Source: Strigamia acuminata (lineage: Eukaryota; Arthropoda; Chilopoda; Geophilomorpha; Linotaeniidae). From it: a stretch of 64,000 nucleotides of DNA. Location: assembly GCA_949358305.1 (NCBI GenBank), contig OX442315.1:27864427-27928426 (forward strand). Direction: 5' to 3'. Position 1 is the first letter of the stretch. Each line of letters opens with the position of its first letter. The notes beneath the pieces were generated by a model. It did no database searches and had not been told where the DNA came from. It was given only the letters and a program-made list of their open reading frames with translations. The position numbers and the translations under genes are program-made. Positions 59,464 to 64,000 of the stretch are shown piece by piece.

Positions 59464-61228
59464 CCAAAAAAAAGAAATAAAAAATTCAAATTGACAGCAA
59501 ACCTGACAAGCAGCATCAATAAGAGTGATCTGATTTGGTGGCAGCAAAAGATTCAAAATTCAAAATCGATTGCAACAACTGCCAAAATAACACGGAAAAA
59601 AATTTCCGTCATATAAAAATCAACTCGTCTATTTACCCGTTGTAACTCGTCAGTCACGTCTCATTAATCCCCTCACGTTGTCAAAATAGCAACGTTTACA
59701 CTCGCTCTAAAATCACTCCTTGATCCTCTTTTTTCACCTCGCAAAAATATAAAAGTCACGTCATATTAAAATCCGAATTCCCCCGACCTCACTTTTGCAT
59801 CTCGCACACAACTAACTTCAAATTTCAGCTTTAAAACGCATCTCGCAGTGCACACTCGATGAACCTGTGAAAACTCCGTCGACCAAAATTCGTGCAAATG
59901 TTAATGGAACTTTAAGGCGTATAGACGCACGAGAGAGATCTCCTCTTCCCCACCTCCCATTATCCGACTGCACAACATGCACATACAGTTAATGAAAGTG
60001 GATCGAAAAGGATTAAAAGCCAACCCCAGACAAAACTCTGCACTGGATGACCTCCCCATCTATACTATTAATGAATAGCGGCGGAAATTAACACTAGCCA
60101 CACCACATTTTTCTTCTTCTTCACACTTCCTTTATCAGAATTCTTCGACCTCAATGTAATGCGTGTCGCAAACGCGCAACTCGTACAAAAATAATAAAAA
60201 TAATAAAATAAATTAACAAAACCAATAAAAAGTTGAGAATAATCAATTTCAGCGTTCCGGAGAAAAAAGATAAAAGAAAAAAAAAACATTACGTCGTGAA
60301 CTCAAGAACCGTACAAATCTTCACTCGAAATTGGGTAATGACACCAAAGGATGGGGGTAAGAGGCAAGGATGGAGGAAAACAGCGGGTTGTAAATGTGGT
60401 TCGTCTTGCTTTAGATTTGCTTCTTTCTCATTGGTTCATGTCGATAGCTAGCAGCGACAACAAAAACCCATAGCAACATTTTTTTATTTTGTCGTCTTGG
60501 TTACAAATCGTCTTTTGCCTTTCAAATGGACAGCTTTCCACTAAAACAACTTTAAGTCTAAACGTTGTACATAAAACAGAAAGGCAAAGAAAAAAAAATC
60601 TCAAAAACATACATTATAGAAACTTGCTTACAGATGTGGCATTTCTAGAAGGGGGAGCGTTGAATCAACAGTCGCTTCTCGCCCATCTCGCACCTGGTAC
60701 CAAACGCGAAAAAACCTCAGCTTCCACTTTTATTGCATCAGAAAATGCTTGCGTTTGCCAATGAGCAAGAAACTTATATGCCACAAAACAGACCGACTCG
60801 ATGGTTTTCAATCTCTGGCGAACCATACTCTTCAACAAATATTTGATAAAGAAACAAAAAAAAGATATACATAAAAAAATTGTCTTTCGCCGACGAGTTG
60901 GTTCAACCCTTGTAAAAAAAAAATTGTTTTCTTTTCCAAACCATTACTAGAAACTCGCCAAAAGAAATGTATAAACCATCGCAACACCCGCAATCAATAA
61001 ATGAATAAATAAATAATGCAGAATTTCACACTATCTAATTATTCATTAGCAATGCAGAAATGCCAACTCGCAGGCGGGCAATCGACACCTAATCAAGTTA
61101 AAATTAAGTCGTGACATTAATTAATCATTAGTTTCCGCCACATTACCAACTCAACTCTCTTAATGGCATCAAACAGAACGCACACACAAAAATTAAGGCA
61201 AACAAACAAATGCAAAGATTAAACTCAC

Positions 61229-61283
61229 CCAAATAATTGCTGGCTCCTGTCAGTATGAGTAAGACTTTTAAGGGATCCACCAT
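61229..61283 (-). CDS. Candidate first coding exon (signal-peptide start)
   Basis: On the minus strand an ATG (61283-61281, G at +4) opens 18 codons: M-V-D-P-L-K-V-L-L-I-L-T-G-A-S-N-Y-L plus one base, directly followed by GTGAGT. The short V-L-L-I-L-T-G core could be a signal-peptide h-region, though it is brief. The one leftover G completes Val with either duplicated cadherin exon (30893 or 30574), and the resulting ATG-to-stop length is 5163 nt, divisible by three. A 14-codon upstream ATG frame (61312-61268) overlaps the start. It could instead be an unrelated start or chance; no other cadherin exon is seen between. Confidence 0.42.
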
Positions 61284-61920
61284 TGGCCCAAACTAATGCT
61301 AATCGTCGGCATGCACACCAGAACAAAGTATCAGCAACCACGTCAGCAAAACACAAATAACGGACCGAGAGAATAAAAAAAGCTATGCAGCAGATATCCA
61401 AGCAGTGAAGATTAGGACAGCTTCGCTCGCCACCAACATGAGGAAACAAAGCAGTGCAAGTGTCTCCCGCAATCTTGAAACCGGCAGCCGGCGACGGAGA
61501 AGCAAAATGCCGAGCACCAATCGGCCAAGGTCGGAGTAACATCCGTAGTTGAGTTCTTACATCAGTTCGAAAACTCGATAGCAAAATCAAATAGAAAAGC
61601 AATACTCGATTGCCAACATTCTTATCTCATGGTGAAACCTTAGTATCGAAAACCACGGTTATCTTAAACCGTATTTCCTTGCCCGTTTCAGCGTGCGATG
61701 AGTGAAATCAAGAGCCCTAACGCGCGCGCATAACGCACACGCCCACTGGCTTCTCTCACGTGGAGCCAGAGTAGGATGGCGCAGCCTCGCACGCGCCTCG
61801 AGTGCGCATGTGCCAATTGAGCATGCGCCCGTCAACAAACCGACAACTCCAATGAGTTGGGAGTGGTGAACTGAACTCACGCACGTTATCAACCGAGTAT
61901 TCTGATTAATTATGTAATGT
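61284..61920 (-). promoter_or_regulatory. Possible promoter and 5' UTR of minus-strand transcript
   Basis: GC-rich, CpG-containing island directly upstream of the candidate first exon, unlike the AT-rich flanks. It contains two NRF1-like motifs (61802-61813, 61821-61830), an E-box CACGTG (61758-61763), CG-alternating runs near 61720-61740, and a minus-strand TCAGTT initiator-like string at 61874-61869. The order is odd, with the initiator upstream of the NRF1-like sites, so the start site is uncertain. Confidence 0.35.
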
Positions 61921-64000
61921 AACCTAGGCAATTAATCTCCACATTTCCCCCTCCAAACAAACAAATCCATTGTCAACTCCAAACCTAAAGCGACTTTCAC
62001 ATATTGTCCACATAATTGCCACTCTCCCATCCCTTCCAATCCCCTCCGCTTTCACCTCTTCAATTTCCACACACGTTTGCACCTGGGAGTTTACCACTAG
62101 ATCACAAATCATTGTCCCCTTCATTAGACCTAGAACTCTTAACCTTTTACACTGCAAATGAAACGTTTTTCAATCCCATTCGGCAACTTGCCCCAGTGAC
62201 TTCACTGATTCATACTAAAGGGATTGTGACTCGTGAGTGGATGGGATTTGCGAGCGCCACCACTTCCAAATCCCAAATATTCCACACTTTATTTTTTTTG
62301 GGTGACCAGAGGATATTTGTCCAGATACTCCCTGATCCCTTTAGTCATGTGGCAGCCGTATCCGTCTCCAATCAATCGGCTATTTCACGGCGCATTGAAT
62401 CGCCCCAGTTTCTACTCCTCAAAAGAAGAGGCGAAAGGCCAGGCTGGCCAAAAGCCAAAGGGCTTCCAGATAGAAAAAAAAACAAAGATTACGATGACTG
62501 CTATACACAACAGCAACCGGCTTTTGCAGTTAGAAAATAAAAAGAAAATTGAAGAAAACGTTTAAAAAAAATTGGTCGAGTTCAAAACGAGAATGGAAGT
62601 CGATTTGACAAGGTTTCTACCCCTCAACTTTTTCCCGAGTAAAGAAATTCAAACTATTTTAATTGCCTCGAGTACAACTTTCAATACGGATTACATTTTC
62701 CGACACTAATAGAACGCAAAACGGTTAAACTTTAATTTTGCTCCAAAGAAATCAATACAATTTTATTCTTACACAACCCACGAGCCATTTTGTAGCGTAA
62801 AGCGAATTCGTTAAAGTCGACACTGGCCGCTGTAATTAGTGGCGCTTCGAGTGACGTGATAATGATTAAAGCTGAAATCCAGCGCCAAATTTCCAATATT
62901 TTTATTTCCACCTTCTAAAACTTAACCAACACTTATTTTTAATTATTTGCCAAAATGTCTATCCATTTCCTCATCTTCCTAAGTAGAGTTTTAAGCTAAT
63001 TTCCATATGAATACCAACAAATTGCTAAATCCTAACCTACACGTCTCGTAAATCCATCATTTCGCAATAAGTGTCAAACACTAAACAAAAATATGAAGCC
63101 CCAAATATGCCAAATGGACGCCTGGGAAATTTCACCTCACTTGGTCACTCGACGAGGCTAGACGACATATTTTTTACGACCAGTTAACTGCCACTATACA
63201 TGAATATAGGGCGCCGGGGGGTCATTTCTCTCTTTTTCCGCCTCCCAGAGGAAATGCATACCCATCTAAGTATACACCATCGACTTTTCACTTAGCTCAA
63301 CAGGATACACTATTTTAATAAAACTGACCATTACTAAAATCTACAAGGGATGAACAGGAATCATTAAACCTCGTAACAAACACACCAAGTGTGTATTACA
63401 CTTAACCTTCCTCTTTTCAATTAAAAGCTCCGCCTGCATCCTCACAGGCCTCTGCTGCCTGCGCACGCACGATCGATAAGGTGCTCGGCCTGCTGAATAT
63501 TGGCGCCAGCTGGCGATAACATCGAGGAACCGTGGTGTCTCCACTCGGCCACCATCAGGGGTAGTAATAGTCGCTAACTGATTTGAAAACTCAGAAATCT
63601 TTTATCGATTTAAAGACCTATTTGAACTCTTTCCCTGGACGGTTCATAAGCTGCTGTCAAATATCGAAACTTGTGCGCAAACTTTTAATGGTTTATTCGT
63701 CCGGCAAGGCAAAAAATGACCAAATAGCCAGTTGTGTGGATGTAAACACAGTCCAAAATACACGCACAAATGCCAAACTGACTTGTACAAAATATTCTTT
63801 CTTTCTTTTTATATAAAAATCCATCCATTTCCTCTTCTCTGGTTGTTGGCAACTGTGGCAAATGTTTCCAACGACCCCCGCAATGACGCTCAACAGAAAA
63901 CGAAGAAGTAGTAGTTGGCGCAAGCCCAAAATAACAAGCACTTAAGGTCCACACTAACCACAACAAGAGGCGGAAATGGTAAAGAAAAAGTGGAAAAAAG
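61921..64000. other. Right edge region
   Basis: Mostly AT-rich. 62010-62540 is pyrimidine-rich with a long but ATG-less plus frame of low complexity. 63420-63560 is a compact GC-rich patch holding the perfect palindrome CGCCAGCTGGCG (63504-63515). I cannot support a gene here; it may be the upstream flank of the cadherin gene or a further intron of a longer form. Confidence 0.45.

Larger units (their letters stand above)
47596..61228 (-). other. Large cadherin intron, part 2
   Basis: About 13.6 kb, AT-rich. Contains a threefold tandem repeat (48706-48812), an A20 run (59444-59463) and many short homopolymers. No exon with cadherin motifs and no other gene recognised on either strand. Confidence 0.6.

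Noticed and set aside
62016-62540. 174-codon plus-strand frame
   Set aside because: Starts at TTG, is pyrimidine-rich and low in complexity, and matches no family known to me.
63341-63544. 67-codon minus-strand frame in the GC-rich right-edge patch
   Set aside because: Basic, no hydrophobic leader or domain; open frame is expected from the GC-rich composition.
1-64000. tRNA, rRNA or CRISPR arrays
   Set aside because: No internal tRNA promoter boxes with a foldable body, no rRNA-like stretches and no spaced direct repeats were seen on reading both strands.

Overview
The window is eukaryotic nuclear DNA, almost certainly from an arthropod. It is AT-rich, has spliceosomal GT..AG introns, and most of it is occupied by one long minus-strand gene. 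That gene encodes a classical cadherin of the arthropod N-cadherin (CadN, DN-cadherin) type. The species cannot be named from the sequence. The gene layout (short introns at the 3' end, very long ones at the 5' end) and the N-cadherin domain order (cadherin repeats, primitive classical cadherin domain, EGF/LamG/EGF/LamG/EGF, membrane span, catenin-binding tail) fit Pancrustacea.

Left edge (1-1292): the 3' end of a plus-strand gene. Three exons encode a C-terminal extended Tudor domain; the rest lies outside the window. It converges on the cadherin gene. Between them lie a 549-bp palindrome-ended MITE flanked by TTAA (1429-1977), AT-rich spacer with a trinucleotide microsatellite, an orphan exon-like island (4294-4406) and the presumed cadherin 3' UTR.

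Cadherin gene (minus strand, stop at 5212): I resolved 24 coding segments by splice sites and reading phase. Two of them, 30431-30574 and 30750-30893, are a tandemly duplicated pair of equal length and phase, the hallmark of mutually exclusive exons. Using either one, the chain to the stop is 5108 nt with every phase consistent, about 1,701 residues. It encodes seven cadherin repeats and the start-of-repeat linker before the first, then the membrane-proximal domains, the transmembrane helix and the catenin-binding tail. A candidate first coding exon at 61229-61283 (ATG, short hydrophobic leader, GTGAGT donor) ends in exactly the phase the paired exons need. ATG to stop would then be 5163 nt, a whole number of codons. 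The window may therefore hold a complete short N-cadherin transcript with a roughly 30-kb first intron. The alternative is that this is an internal start and longer upstream exons lie to the right.

Mobile DNA: the 9.5-kb intron 20878-30430 carries a recent Ty3/gypsy-type LTR insertion (26441-29164, two 251-bp LTRs identical by eye, ATTAT target duplication) in the orientation opposite to the cadherin gene. It is non-autonomous. One open frame joins Gag and protease to a scrap of RNase H and to the two ends of integrase, with reverse transcriptase and the integrase core missing. The 30-kb intron carries a second element, 46343-47595, with about 120-bp terminal inverted repeats and a serine/arginine-rich reading frame. 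The rest of the long introns is AT-rich sequence with short simple repeats in which I recognise no gene. No tRNA, rRNA or CRISPR was recognised.
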